From contig NZ_JABTTS010000005.1 of assembly GCF_018638295.1 (NCBI RefSeq), positions 1 through 64,000 on the forward strand: 64,000 nucleotides of DNA. The letters run 5' to 3'. Positions 16,786-25,426 of this stretch are shown in pieces (position 1 is the first letter of the stretch; the number at the start of each line of letters is the position of its first letter). The position numbers and the translations under genes are program-made. The notes beneath the pieces were generated by a model, which saw nothing but the letters and a program-made list of their open reading frames with translations, did no database searches and was not told where the DNA came from. Source of the stretch: Streptomyces sp. CHD11 (GTDB taxonomy: Bacteria; Actinomycetota; Actinomycetes; Streptomycetales; Streptomycetaceae).

Positions 16786-17304
16786 TCACTCGGTCGGCGC
16801 CCAGTAGTCGGTCAGCGTGCCGGCACCCGGCTCGAGGGACTTCCACGAACCGGTGAAGGACACGATGGCGAAGGCGGCGGCCGGGTAGCCGAGGCGGCTC
16901 ATGCGCTCACGGGCGTCGCCCTCGGACGTGCCGGCCAGAATGTCGGCGAGCCCCTGGATGCCCGGGTTGTGGCCGATCAGCACGACATTCTGCGCGTCGT
17001 CGGGGGTTTCGTTGAGCAGGGCGATCAGCTCGCCTGGCGAGGCCTCGTAGATCCGCTCCTCGTAGACCGTTTTCGGCCGCTGCGGGAACTCGTGTACCGC
17101 GATCTTCCAGGTCTCGCGGGTCCGGACCGAGGTGGAGCACAGGGCCAGATCGAAGGCGATACCGGTATCCGCGAGCTTGCGTCCGGCGACCGCGGCATCC
17201 GTGCGGCCCCGCTCGGCGAGGGGGCGCTCATGGTCGGACACCGGGGGCCAGTCGGCTTTCGCATGCCGGAAAAGGACAATCCTGCGGGGTTCTGCGACGC
17301 TCAT
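16786..17304 (-). CDS. SixA-type histidine phosphatase
   Basis: A 172-residue member of the histidine phosphatase superfamily. The catalytic RHA motif is in VLFRHAKADWP near residue 14, and the second histidine lies in VVLIGHNPGIQGL. In E. coli, SixA removes phosphate from the His of phosphocarrier proteins and the ArcB HPt domain; the streptomycete substrate is unknown. It ends in a convergent hairpin with serB. Family-level confidence is high, substrate unassigned. Confidence 0.93.
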   Translation of the reverse strand: MSVAEPRRIVLFRHAKADWPPVSDHERPLAERGRTDAAVAGRKLADTGIAFDLALCSTSVRTRETWKIAVHEFPQRPKTVYEERIYEASPGELIALLNETPDDAQNVVLIGHNPGIQGLADILAGTSEGDARERMSRLGYPAAAFAIVSFTGSWKSLEPGAGTLTDYWAPTE

Positions 17305-17369
17305 GTAGCCCAGCTTCGCATGAAACAGGGCACGGGGCGCAGGGAGTTGACCAGCCCTTCGGAGGGTGT

Positions 17370-17576
17370 TCAGCGGGCCATGAGCTGCTGCGCGCGCTCG
17401 ACGAGGTGGGTGATCGTGGGCTCACCCGCGGCCGCGTGGGCGTCGGCGGGGTCGAGGATCACGGTGAGCAGTGCCACGAAGGCGAGCGTGGGCAGGGCCA
17501 GGGCCCACCACGGCAGCCGGGTCTGGGCGCCGCCCCGGGGGGCCGGGTGGGGCCGGGTGTGCGTGCGCGCCGACAT
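17370..17576 (-). CDS. Small one-span membrane protein
   Basis: A 68-residue protein starting at the ATG behind GGAGCGGAGG. Residues 22-42 (LPWWALALPTLAFVALLTVI) form one membrane span; the remaining tail is Ala/His-rich with a short amphipathic end. I recognise no domain. It lies 65 bp upstream of the SixA-type gene on the same strand and may be cotranscribed. Coding bias and the good ribosome binding site support it. Confidence 0.7.
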   Translation of the reverse strand: MSARTHTRPHPAPRGGAQTRLPWWALALPTLAFVALLTVILDPADAHAAAGEPTITHLVERAQQLMAR

Positions 17577-17748
17577 GGGGCCTCCGCTCCTCGCGTGTCC
17601 GTGGCCCGCCGTTCGCGGCCACATCTCGAAGGTACGGACCGTGCGGGCGCCAACCCATCCGGTGAGCCACCCACTTGACCCTGAGCCTGGCCCCCTAGGG
17701 GGTGGTGGTGCCAGCACCACCATCGTGCGCGGGCGGAGCCCGGGGGCG

Positions 17749-17865
17749 TCACGGCGCGAGGATGGTCGCTATCACTCCGATGACGATGAAGATGGCGAAG
17801 AACGCGCCGAAGATGAGCACCAGCTTGCGCTGGCCGTTCTGCGGATTCGGGTCGAGGACTGGCAT
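17749..17865 (-). CDS. SGM_5486-type transporter-associated micropeptide
   Basis: A 38-residue protein, MPVLDPNPQNGQRKLVL followed by one membrane span to residue 36. It matches the streptomycete SGM_5486 family of micropeptides that are consistently encoded downstream of a CynX/NimT-type MFS exporter. That exporter gene lies 404 bp upstream here, same strand. The peptide probably sits in the cytoplasmic membrane with the transporter; the interaction is inferred from conserved neighbourhood only. Confidence 0.85.
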   Translation of the reverse strand: MPVLDPNPQNGQRKLVLIFGAFFAIFIVIGVIATILAP

Positions 17866-18175
17866 GGGGCAAGTCTCGCATCCCGCTCGGGTGTGGCGCG
17901 CTTCAGGGGTGACGCGGCGTGGTGGCCTGCCGACCGGGGGAATGGGATGTCTGCGGGGCCTGCCCGGGAGGGTGCTCAGGTTCCGCGGGCCCGGCGGTGG
18001 GGTGCGGGTGGTGCGCTTGGCGGCGGGGTGTGCGTGGGTCGTGCGGCGAGGTCGCCAGGGCCGCGTCAGCGGGGAGGGGGCGGCCGGGGGCGCGTCACCC
18101 AGAGCGGGACGGTCGGGGTGGGTCGGTTGCGGCGGGTCGGTCGGGATGGGTCGGCTTCCGGGTGTGGGGGGTTGT

Positions 18176-18269
18176 CTTCTCGCCCCCGCCGCCCCTTCCC
18201 TTCCCGGCCCTGGGGGCTCCGCCCCCAGCCCCCCCCCGTTTGCGCAGTTCCCCGCGCCCCCTGTGGGGG
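18176..18269. repeat. Dispersed 3'-flanking GC-rich repeat
   Basis: A C-rich block (CTTCTCGCCCCCGCCGCCCC), a GGGGGCTCCGCCCCC inverted repeat and a GTTCCCCGCGCCCC tail run up to the stop of the MFS gene. A close copy sits at 55388-55490, again immediately after a stop. The rest of the 17866-18175 gap is GC-rich with no gene I can support. Confidence 0.8.
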
Positions 18270-19577
18270 TCAGGCGGGCGTTGCCTCTTCCTCTATCGTG
18301 CGGTCGCGGCCTGCCAGAATGCCGGCGATCATCTGCGGGATCATCAGACCGGCCATCAGGGCGATCGGCAGGCCCCAGCCGCCGCTGTGCTGGTAGAGCA
18401 CGCCCACCAGGAGCGGACCCGGGATGGAGATCAGGTAGCCGGTGCTCTGTGCGAAGGCGGACAGCTGGGTCACGCCCGCGCTGCTCCGGGCCCGCATCCC
18501 GACCATGGTGAGTGCCAGCGGGAAGGCACAGTTGGCGACGCCCAGCAGCACCGCCCAGGCCCACGCACCGGCGGCCGGCGCGAGGTACAGGCCGGCGTAG
18601 CCGACGAGGCCGCTCGCACCCAGTACGAGCACGATCGGGCCCTGGTGGGGCAGCCGGGTGGCGAGGCGCGGTATGACGAACGCCAGCGGTACGCCCATCA
18701 CCATGGTGACGGCGAGGAGCAGCCCGGCCGTACCGGCGGGGACGCCCGCGTCCCGGAAGATCTGCGCCATCCAGCCCATGGTGATGTAGGCGGCGGTGGC
18801 CTGGAGTCCGAAGAAGACGGCCAGCGCCCACGCGGTGCGACTGCGGGTGACGCGCAGCGCGGGCGCCGCCGCGGCGGCCGGTGCGTTCGAGTCCCGCGCG
18901 AGCGCCTGTCCGTCCGGGGACCCGCCGCGTGTGCGCACGAAGGGGATCCACGGCAGCACCGCGGCGGCGGCCAGGCCCGCCCACACGGCGAGGCCGGACT
19001 GCCAGTTCCCGCCCAGCGCGCCGGTCAGCGGCACTGTCACCGCGGCCGCCGTGGCGGTGCCCAGGGCGAGCGCCATGGAGTACAGGCCGGTCATGGTGCC
19101 GACCCGGTCGGGGAACCAGCGTTTGACGATGACCGGCATCAGGACGTTGCTGACGGCGATGCCCATCAGGGCGAGGGCGCTGGTGGCCAGGAAGGCCGCC
19201 GTGCCGCCGGCGTACGGGCGTATCAGCAGACCGGCGGCGATGGCGACCATGCCGGCGCAGACCACCGCGCCCGCCCCGAAGCGGCGGGCCAGGCGGGGTG
19301 CGGTGACGCCGAAGACGGCGAAGCAGAGCGGGGGCACAGAGGTGAGCAGTCCGGCGACGCTGCCGCTCATGCCGAGCCCGTCGCGGACCTCCTCGAGCAG
19401 GGCGCCCAGGCTGGTGATGGCGGGGCGGAGGTTCACCGCGGCCAGCACGATGCCGACGACGATCAGCCGCGTGCGCCACCCGCGCGCGTCCCGGGCTCCG
19501 GGGCGTTCACGGGCTTCGGGGACGGCCGGTGTGCGTGCGGTCGTGGACGTGGGCGTCCGGGTTTCCTCGCGAGCCAT
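18270..19577 (-). CDS. CynX/NimT family MFS transporter
   Basis: A twelve-span major facilitator of about 435 residues, with a hydrophilic N-terminal tail of 30 residues. The first span carries LIVVGIVLAAVNLRPAITSL and the loop LLEEVRDGLGMS, typical of the cyanate/2-nitroimidazole exporter group. ATG 19577 (MAREETR) is chosen over ATG 19589, because the latter would lie inside the palindrome that probably serves as operator. It is divergent from a FadR/GntR regulator, 71-83 bp away, and is followed by an SGM_5486 micropeptide. The substrate is unknown. Confidence 0.92.
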   Translation of the reverse strand: MAREETRTPTSTTARTPAVPEARERPGARDARGWRTRLIVVGIVLAAVNLRPAITSLGALLEEVRDGLGMSGSVAGLLTSVPPLCFAVFGVTAPRLARRFGAGAVVCAGMVAIAAGLLIRPYAGGTAAFLATSALALMGIAVSNVLMPVIVKRWFPDRVGTMTGLYSMALALGTATAAAVTVPLTGALGGNWQSGLAVWAGLAAAAVLPWIPFVRTRGGSPDGQALARDSNAPAAAAAPALRVTRSRTAWALAVFFGLQATAAYITMGWMAQIFRDAGVPAGTAGLLLAVTMVMGVPLAFVIPRLATRLPHQGPIVLVLGASGLVGYAGLYLAPAAGAWAWAVLLGVANCAFPLALTMVGMRARSSAGVTQLSAFAQSTGYLISIPGPLLVGVLYQHSGGWGLPIALMAGLMIPQMIAGILAGRDRTIEEEATPA

Positions 19578-19581
19578 GGAG

Positions 19582-19600
19582 CCCATCATAGAATGATGGG
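19582..19600. promoter_or_regulatory. Palindromic operator candidate
   Basis: Perfect 8-bp arms (19582-19589 and 19593-19600, arm CCCATCAT) flank a 3-bp centre between the divergent MFS and GntR-family genes. The size and symmetry suit a dimeric winged-helix regulator. It could repress both genes. Confidence 0.6.
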
Positions 19601-19659
19601 ATGATTAACTGTCCAGGTCGAGGTCGCCGTGGGGCGCCCCTGTCGTGCGAAGGTGTGTC

Positions 19660-20352
19660 ATGCCTCTGAGCCATCCACGCCGTTCGGCGCTGTCCGAGCA
19701 GGTCATCACCGCTCTGCGGGCGCAGATCACCTCGGGTGAGTGGCCGGTCGGCGCCCGCATTCCCACCGAGCCCGAACTGGTCGAACAGCTGGGAGTGGCC
19801 CGTAACACGGTCCGTGAGGCCGTCCGCGCGCTGGCGCACAACGGGCTGCTGGACATCCGTCAGGGCTCGGGCACGTACGTGGTGGCCACCAGCGAGCTGG
19901 CGGGCGTGATGCACCGCCGTTTCGCCGGCGCCGACCCCCGGCACATTGCCGAGCTCCGTTCGACGCTGGAGTCCGCCGCCGCGCGGATGGCCGCCGAGCG
20001 GCGCACGGAGAAGGACCTCAAGCAGATCGACACCCTGCTGCTGCGCCGGGAGGAGGCCTGGGAGTCGGAGGACGCGGAGGCGTTCGTGGCGGCGGACGCC
20101 ACGTTCCACCTGGCCGTCGTGGCCGCCTCGCACAACGACGTGATGACCGCGATGTACGCGGACCTGAGCGAGGTGCTCCGGGACTGGCTGCGCGGCGACG
20201 TGAGCGAGGGCATGTCCCCCGAGACGCATATGGACCACGGACGGCTGGTGGACGCGATCCGCGCGGGGGACGCGGCGACGGCGGCCGAGGAGGCAGCCGC
20301 CTACCCCTTCGCATGCCGTCCGGGGCGGACCGGCCCGGCCTCCGGCGGCTGA
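19660..20352 (+). CDS. FadR-subfamily GntR transcriptional regulator
   Basis: A 230-residue regulator. The N-terminal winged helix (about 10-75) contains LRAQITSGEWPVGARIPTE and GVARNTVREAVRALAHNG, the GntR signature. The C-terminal FCD domain is all-helical, with metal-binding His/Asp candidates in FVAADATFHLAVVAASHND. The ATG at 19660 follows GAAGGTG. It is divergent from the MFS exporter and most likely controls it through the palindrome in between; the effector is unknown, possibly an organic acid as in other FCD regulators. Confidence 0.93.
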   Translation: MPLSHPRRSALSEQVITALRAQITSGEWPVGARIPTEPELVEQLGVARNTVREAVRALAHNGLLDIRQGSGTYVVATSELAGVMHRRFAGADPRHIAELRSTLESAAARMAAERRTEKDLKQIDTLLLRREEAWESEDAEAFVAADATFHLAVVAASHNDVMTAMYADLSEVLRDWLRGDVSEGMSPETHMDHGRLVDAIRAGDAATAAEEAAAYPFACRPGRTGPASGG

Positions 20353-20380
20353 GCCGCCCGCCGCGTGCGGGACGCTGCGA

Positions 20381-20420
20381 CACGAAGGGCCCGCGCCCCG
20401 GCGGGACGCGGGCCCTCGTG
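20381..20420. terminator. Bidirectional terminator hairpin
   Basis: Stem 20381-20385 plus 20387-20395 pairs with 20407-20420, 14 bp with one bulged base, between convergent regulator and fabI genes. Confidence 0.8.
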
Positions 20421-20431
20421 AGGCGTACGGG

Positions 20432-21199
20432 TCAGGCGCCGATGGCGTGCAGACCGCCGTCCACGTGCACGATCTCGCCCGTGGTCTTCGGGAACCAGTC
20501 GCTCAGCAGGGCGACGACACCGCGGCCGGCCGGCTCGGGGTCCTTCAGGTCCCACTCCAGCGGCGCGCGGGTGTCCCACACCGAGGCCAGCTCGCCGAAG
20601 CCCGGGATGGACTTGGCGGCCATGGAGCCGAGCGGGCCCGCGGAGATGAGGTTGCAGCGGACGTTCTGCTTGCCCAGGTCGCGCGCCATGTAGCGGCTGG
20701 TCGCCTCCAGCGCGGCCTTGGCGGGGCCCATCCAGTCGTACTGCGGCCAGGCGTACTGCGCGTCGAAGGTGAGGCCGACGACGGAGCCGCCGTTCTGCAT
20801 CAGCGGCAGGCAGGCCATGGTCAGCGACTTCAGCGAGAACGCCGAGACGTGCATGGCCGTGGCGACCGACTCGAACGGCGTGTTGAGGAAGTTGCCCCCG
20901 AGCGCGTCCTGCGGCGCGAAGCCGATGGAGTGCACGACGCCGTCGAGGCCGCCCAGCTCCTCGCCGACGATGTCGGCCAGACGGCCGAGGTGCTCGTCGT
21001 TGGTGACGTCCAGCTCGATGACCTTGACCGGCTTGGGCAGCTTCCTGGCGATGCGCTCGGTCAGAGTGGGCCGCGGGAACGCGGTCAGGATGACCTCGGC
21101 GCCCTGTTCCTGGGCCAGCTTGGCGGTGTGGAAGGCGATGGACGCCTCCGTCAGCACACCGGTGATCAGGACGCGCTTGCCCTCAAGAATTCCGCTCAT
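20432..21199 (-). CDS. fabI: Enoyl-ACP reductase (NADH), InhA/FabI type
   Basis: A 255-residue short-chain reductase that performs the last reductive step of fatty acid chain elongation. The NAD-binding start is GKRVLITGVLTEASIAFHTA, the FabI-type variant of the Rossmann motif. The catalytic pair is Tyr154 and Lys161 in QYDWMGPAKAALE, with the seven-residue spacing of InhA Tyr158/Lys165. It is encoded 6 bp after fabG on the same strand, an actinobacterial arrangement like mycobacterial mabA-inhA. The gene is probably essential and is cotranscribed with fabG. Confidence 0.96.
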   Translation of the reverse strand: MSGILEGKRVLITGVLTEASIAFHTAKLAQEQGAEVILTAFPRPTLTERIARKLPKPVKVIELDVTNDEHLGRLADIVGEELGGLDGVVHSIGFAPQDALGGNFLNTPFESVATAMHVSAFSLKSLTMACLPLMQNGGSVVGLTFDAQYAWPQYDWMGPAKAALEATSRYMARDLGKQNVRCNLISAGPLGSMAAKSIPGFGELASVWDTRAPLEWDLKDPEPAGRGVVALLSDWFPKTTGEIVHVDGGLHAIGA

Positions 21200-21205
21200 G
21201 GTGTG

Positions 21206-21925
21206 TCAGTGACCCATTCCCAGTCCGCCGTCAACGGGAATGACGGCTCCAGTGATGTACGAGGCGTCGTCCGAGGCGAGGAACCGCACGGCTGCGGCGA
21301 TCTCCCCGGGCTTCGCGTACCGGCCCAGCGGCACCTGGGACACGATGGCCGACCGCTGGTCGTCGGTGAGCACCTTGGTCATGTCGGTGTCGACGAAGCC
21401 GGGCGCCACGACGTTGAAGGTGATGTTGCGCGAGCCCAGCTCACGGGCGAGGGACCGCGCGAAGCCGACCAGGCCGGCCTTCGAGGCGGCGTAGTTCGAC
21501 TGCCCCGCGGAGCCGAGCAGTCCGACCACCGAGGAGATCAGCACGACCCGGCCCTTCTTGGCGCGCAGCATGCCGCGGTTGGCACGCTTGACGACCCGGA
21601 AGGTGCCGGTGAGGTTGGTGTCGACGACCGAGGTGAAATCCTCCTCGGACATGCGCATCAGGAGCTGGTCCTTGGTGACCCCGGCGTTGGCCACGAGCAC
21701 CTCGACGGTGCCGTGCGCCTCCTCGATCTCCTTGTAGGCCTGCTCCACCTGCTCGGGGTCGGTGATGTCGCACCGGACGGCCAGGCAGCCCAGTTCGGTG
21801 AGGGCGGCCGGCGGCTCACCCGAGCGGTACGTGATGGCGACCTTGTCGCCGGCGTCGGCGAACGCGCGGGCGATGGCGAGGCCGATGCCCCGGTTGCCTC
21901 CGGTGACGAGAACCGAGCGGCTCAA
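21206..21925 (-). CDS. fabG: 3-oxoacyl-ACP reductase
   Basis: A 239-residue NADPH-dependent SDR that reduces beta-ketoacyl-ACP in fatty acid elongation. The Rossmann motif is VTGGNRGIGLAIARAF, the catalytic Ser lies in LISSVVGLLGSAG and the Tyr/Lys pair in YAASKAGLVGFA. GGLGMGH at the C-terminus and overall length match MabA/FabG. It lies 6 bp upstream of fabI, so the ketoacyl and enoyl reductases are made together. No regulator is adjacent; the promoter lies in the 520-bp gap upstream. Confidence 0.95.
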   Translation of the reverse strand: MSRSVLVTGGNRGIGLAIARAFADAGDKVAITYRSGEPPAALTELGCLAVRCDITDPEQVEQAYKEIEEAHGTVEVLVANAGVTKDQLLMRMSEEDFTSVVDTNLTGTFRVVKRANRGMLRAKKGRVVLISSVVGLLGSAGQSNYAASKAGLVGFARSLARELGSRNITFNVVAPGFVDTDMTKVLTDDQRSAIVSQVPLGRYAKPGEIAAAVRFLASDDASYITGAVIPVDGGLGMGH

Positions 21926-22073
21926 CGGATCACCCTTTCGATAGCGGTCTGGTCCAGCCGCCCCGGACCCCCCACGACAGGCGGCTTCCCCGAAAACCTA
22001 TCGGTCCGGGTCCGCCGCGGGACATCAGGGCACCGACAGTGGCTCCCGTGGCCTCCTGTCGGGTTCCTACAGT

Positions 22074-22261
22074 TCAGCCGTCGTCTCGGTCCGCAGTAGC
22101 GGGTGCGTGGGCCGCCGGCGCTTCGGTGCGAGCGGTTCCGGGCATCCCGCGGCGTAGGTCACCAGAGCGGTGAGGTCGTCCCGCACGGAGAGGGCGCTCG
22201 CCGCATGCACTGCGGTCGGCCCCCTTGATCACGTGCATCCGCTGGGTCACGTGCCACGTCT
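22074..22261 (-). pseudogene. Possible remnant of a small Cys-containing protein gene
   Basis: In the 520-bp gap between fabG and tldD, one minus frame encodes MHVIKGADRSACGE, resembling the start of small actinobacterial proteins with a D-R-x-A-C-G motif. About 15 codons later the sensible continuation (ALSVRDDLTALVTYAAGC) is in another frame. This could be a decayed gene or chance. The rest of 21926-22445 shows nothing I can support. Confidence 0.25.
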
Positions 22262-22445
22262 TCGCATCGGACACCCGCCGGACGACGGACCACGCGACTG
22301 ATTCACCCCACTGCCCCGCCCCTCCCCTTTCGCCGGTGGTCTGCCGGTCGTGCGCGCCAGGCATTTCAGGGAAGCCCGCTGCGTGAGACGTGGTTCACTG
22401 CCCCCCAAGGGTCAGTACAGGCAAGCCCCGAAGGGATTTCCACCC

Positions 22446-23969
22446 GTGCCCCATGAAGTCGATCAGTCGTTTCTGGCACTGCCGCTGAGAGCCCTCGCCG
22501 ACGCCGCGCTCGCGCGGGCGCGGGCGCTCGGGGCGGAGCACGCGGACTTCCGTCTGGAACGGGTGCGCAGCGCGTCCTGGCGGTTCCGGGACGCCAGGCC
22601 GGCCGGATCGTCGGACACCACCGACCTCGGCTACGCGGTGCGCGTGGTGCACGGGGGGACCTGGGGGTTCGCGTCCGGGGTGGATCTGACCCTCGACGCC
22701 GCCGCCAAGGTCGCCTCGCGGGCGGTGGCGATGGCGAAGCTGTCCGCGCAGGTGATCCGGGCCGCCGGGTCCGACGAGAGGGTGGAGCTGGCCGACGAGC
22801 CGGTGCACTCCGAGAAGACCTGGGTGTCGTCGTACGGGATCGATCCGTTCGCCGTGCCCGACGGGGAGAAGGCCGGGCTGCTGGCCGAGTGGAGCGCCCG
22901 GCTGCTGGCGGCGGGCGGGGTGGACCACGTGGACGCCTCGCTGCTGACCGTGCACGAGAACAAGTTCTACGCGGACACCGCCGGGACCGTGACGACGCAG
23001 CAGCGGGTGCGGCTGCATCCGGCGTTCACGGCCGTGTCCGTGGACGACTCCAGCGGTGAGTTCGACTCGATGCGGACCACCGCGCCGCCCGTCGGGCGCG
23101 GCTGGGAGTATCTGACGGGCACCGGCTGGGACTGGGAGGACGAGCTGGCGCGGATTCCGGAGCTGCTGGCCGAGAAGATGCGGGCGCCGAGCGTCGAGGC
23201 GGGGCTGTACGACCTGGTGGTGGACCCGTCCAACCTGTGGCTGACCATCCACGAGTCCATCGGGCACGCCACCGAGCTGGACCGGGCGCTCGGCTACGAG
23301 GCGGCGTACGCGGGGACGTCGTTCGCCACCTTCGACCAGCTGGGGACGCTGAAGTACGGCTCCGAGCTGATGAACGTCACCGGTGACCGCACCGCCGAGC
23401 ACGGGCTGGCGACCGTCGGCTACGACGACGAGGGTGTCGAGGCGCAGTCCTGGGACCTGGTGAGGGACGGCACGCTGGTCGGCTACCAGCTGGACCGGCG
23501 GATCGCCCGGCTGACCGGGTTCGAGCGCTCCAACGGGTGCGCGTTCGCGGACTCCCCCGGCCGGGTGCCGGTGCAGCGGATGGCGAACGTGTCGCTGGCG
23601 CCCGATCCGGCGGGGATGTCGACGGAGGATCTGATCGGGGGCGTGGACCGGGGCATCTACGTCGTCGGCGACCGGTCGTGGTCGATCGACATGCAGCGGT
23701 ACAACTTCCAGTTCACCGGTCAGCGGTTCCACCGGATCGAGAACGGACGGCTGGCGGGGCAGTTGCGCGATGTCGCCTATCAGGCCACGACCACGGACTT
23801 CTGGGGATCCATGGCGGCCGTCGGCGGGCCGCAGACGTATGTCCTGGGCGGTGCCTTCAACTGCGGCAAGGCACAGCCGGGGCAGGTGGCGGCGGTGTCA
23901 CACGGCTGCCCGTCCGCGCTGTTCAAGGGAGTCAACATCCTCAACACCACGCAGGAGGCCGGGCGATGA
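22446..23969 (+). CDS. tldD: TldD metalloprotease subunit
   Basis: A 507-residue subunit of the TldD/TldE protease, which unfolds and cleaves peptides; in E. coli it processes microcin B17 and CcdA. The zinc-binding motif HESIGHATELD is present, the HExxxH signature that makes TldD the catalytic partner. A further metal ligand Cys is likely within AFNCGKAQPGQ near the end. The GTG start behind GAAGGGA is preferred to in-frame codons upstream. It overlaps tldE by 4 bp (ATGA), so the subunits are co-translated. No modified-peptide precursor is seen nearby. Confidence 0.94.
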   Translation: MPHEVDQSFLALPLRALADAALARARALGAEHADFRLERVRSASWRFRDARPAGSSDTTDLGYAVRVVHGGTWGFASGVDLTLDAAAKVASRAVAMAKLSAQVIRAAGSDERVELADEPVHSEKTWVSSYGIDPFAVPDGEKAGLLAEWSARLLAAGGVDHVDASLLTVHENKFYADTAGTVTTQQRVRLHPAFTAVSVDDSSGEFDSMRTTAPPVGRGWEYLTGTGWDWEDELARIPELLAEKMRAPSVEAGLYDLVVDPSNLWLTIHESIGHATELDRALGYEAAYAGTSFATFDQLGTLKYGSELMNVTGDRTAEHGLATVGYDDEGVEAQSWDLVRDGTLVGYQLDRRIARLTGFERSNGCAFADSPGRVPVQRMANVSLAPDPAGMSTEDLIGGVDRGIYVVGDRSWSIDMQRYNFQFTGQRFHRIENGRLAGQLRDVAYQATTTDFWGSMAAVGGPQTYVLGGAFNCGKAQPGQVAAVSHGCPSALFKGVNILNTTQEAGR

Positions 23970-25360
23970 GCGCGCCTGTGAACAAGCCTTACGAGATCGT
24001 CGAGCGCGCGCTCGGGCTGTCCCGGGCCGACGGCTGTGTCGTGATCGCCGACGAGGAGTCGAGCGCCAATCTGCGCTGGGCGGGCAACGCGCTCACCACG
24101 AACGGTGTCACGCGCGGGCGCACGCTCACCGTGATCGCCACGGTGGACGGCGCCGAGGGCACCGCCTCGGGGGTCGTGTCCCGGTCCGCGGTGACCGTGG
24201 ACGAGCTGGAGCCGCTGGTGCGGGCCGCCGAGGCCGCCGCGCGCGGCGCCGGTCCGGCCGAGGACGCTCAGCCACTGGTCACGGGGGTCGACCACTCCCC
24301 CGAGTTCACCGAGGCTCCCGCCGAGACCTCCTCCGCCGTGTTCGCGGACTTCGCTCCGGCGCTGGGCGAGGCGTTCGCCCGCGCGCGTGCCGGTGGCCGT
24401 GAGCTGTACGGCTTCGCCCACCACGAGCTGGTCTCCAGCTATGTCGGTACCTCGTCGGGGCTGCGGCTGCGGCACGACCAGCCGAACGGCACGCTGGAGC
24501 TGAACGCCAAGTCGCCGGACCGTACCCGGTCGGCGTGGGCGGGGCGCTCCACGCGGGACTTCGCGGACGTCGACCCGACCGCGCTCGACGCCGAGCTGGC
24601 CGTACGGCTGGGCTGGGCCGGGCGGCGTCTGGAACTGCCCGCGGGCCGGTACGAGACACTGCTGCCGCCGTCCGCGGTGGCGGACCTGCTGATCTACCAG
24701 CTGTGGTCGGCGTCGGGGCGGGACGCGGCGGAGGGCCGCACGGTGTTCTCCAGGCCGGGCGGCGGCACGCGGATCGGCGAGCGGCTGACCGAGCTGCCGC
24801 TGACGCTGCGCAGCGACCCGCGCGAGCCCGGACTGGAGTCGGCGCCGTTCGTGATCGCGCACTCCTCCGGCGGCGACCGGTCGGTGTTCGACAACGGACT
24901 GCCGCTGGAGGCCACGGAGTGGATCCGCGCGGGCGAGCTGAACCGGCTGACGACCAGCAGGCACGGCGCGGGCCTGACCGGGCTGCCGGTGACACCCGGG
25001 ATCGACAACCTGATTCTGGACGGCGGCGGCGACCGGCCCCTGGAGGACATGGTCGCGGCCACCGAGCGCGGACTGCTGCTGACCTGTCTCTGGTACATCC
25101 GCGAGGTCGATCCGGCGACGCTGCTGCTCACGGGGCTGACCCGGGACGGGGTGTATCTCGTGGAGAACGGCGAGGTCACCGGGGAGGTCAACAACTTCCG
25201 GTTCAACGAGTCCCCGGTGGACCTGCTCGGCCGGGCGGTGGAGGCGGGCCGTACGGAGAGAACGCTGCCCCGGGAGTGGAGCGACTGGTTCACCCGGGCC
25301 GCGATGCCGGCGCTGCGGGTCCCCGATTTCCATATGAGCTCGGTCAGCCAGGGCGTATAA
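23966..25360 (+). CDS. tldE: TldE/PmbA metalloprotease subunit
   Basis: A 464-residue paralogue of TldD that forms the heterodimer but lacks the HExxxH motif, as expected for TldE. Recognisable family segments include ADEESSANLRWAGNALTTNG near residue 28 and NNFRFNESPVDLL near the C-terminus. The start ATG overlaps the tldD stop. The order tldD-tldE without intervening genes is usual in actinobacteria. It is followed by tyrS after 66 bp. Confidence 0.93.
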   Translation: MSAPVNKPYEIVERALGLSRADGCVVIADEESSANLRWAGNALTTNGVTRGRTLTVIATVDGAEGTASGVVSRSAVTVDELEPLVRAAEAAARGAGPAEDAQPLVTGVDHSPEFTEAPAETSSAVFADFAPALGEAFARARAGGRELYGFAHHELVSSYVGTSSGLRLRHDQPNGTLELNAKSPDRTRSAWAGRSTRDFADVDPTALDAELAVRLGWAGRRLELPAGRYETLLPPSAVADLLIYQLWSASGRDAAEGRTVFSRPGGGTRIGERLTELPLTLRSDPREPGLESAPFVIAHSSGGDRSVFDNGLPLEATEWIRAGELNRLTTSRHGAGLTGLPVTPGIDNLILDGGGDRPLEDMVAATERGLLLTCLWYIREVDPATLLLTGLTRDGVYLVENGEVTGEVNNFRFNESPVDLLGRAVEAGRTERTLPREWSDWFTRAAMPALRVPDFHMSSVSQGV

Positions 25361-25426
25361 CCTCGTAGGCGTTCACCATCGGCCGTCATCCGACCGGCCG
25401 GAGATCATCGAGGAGACACGAGAACC

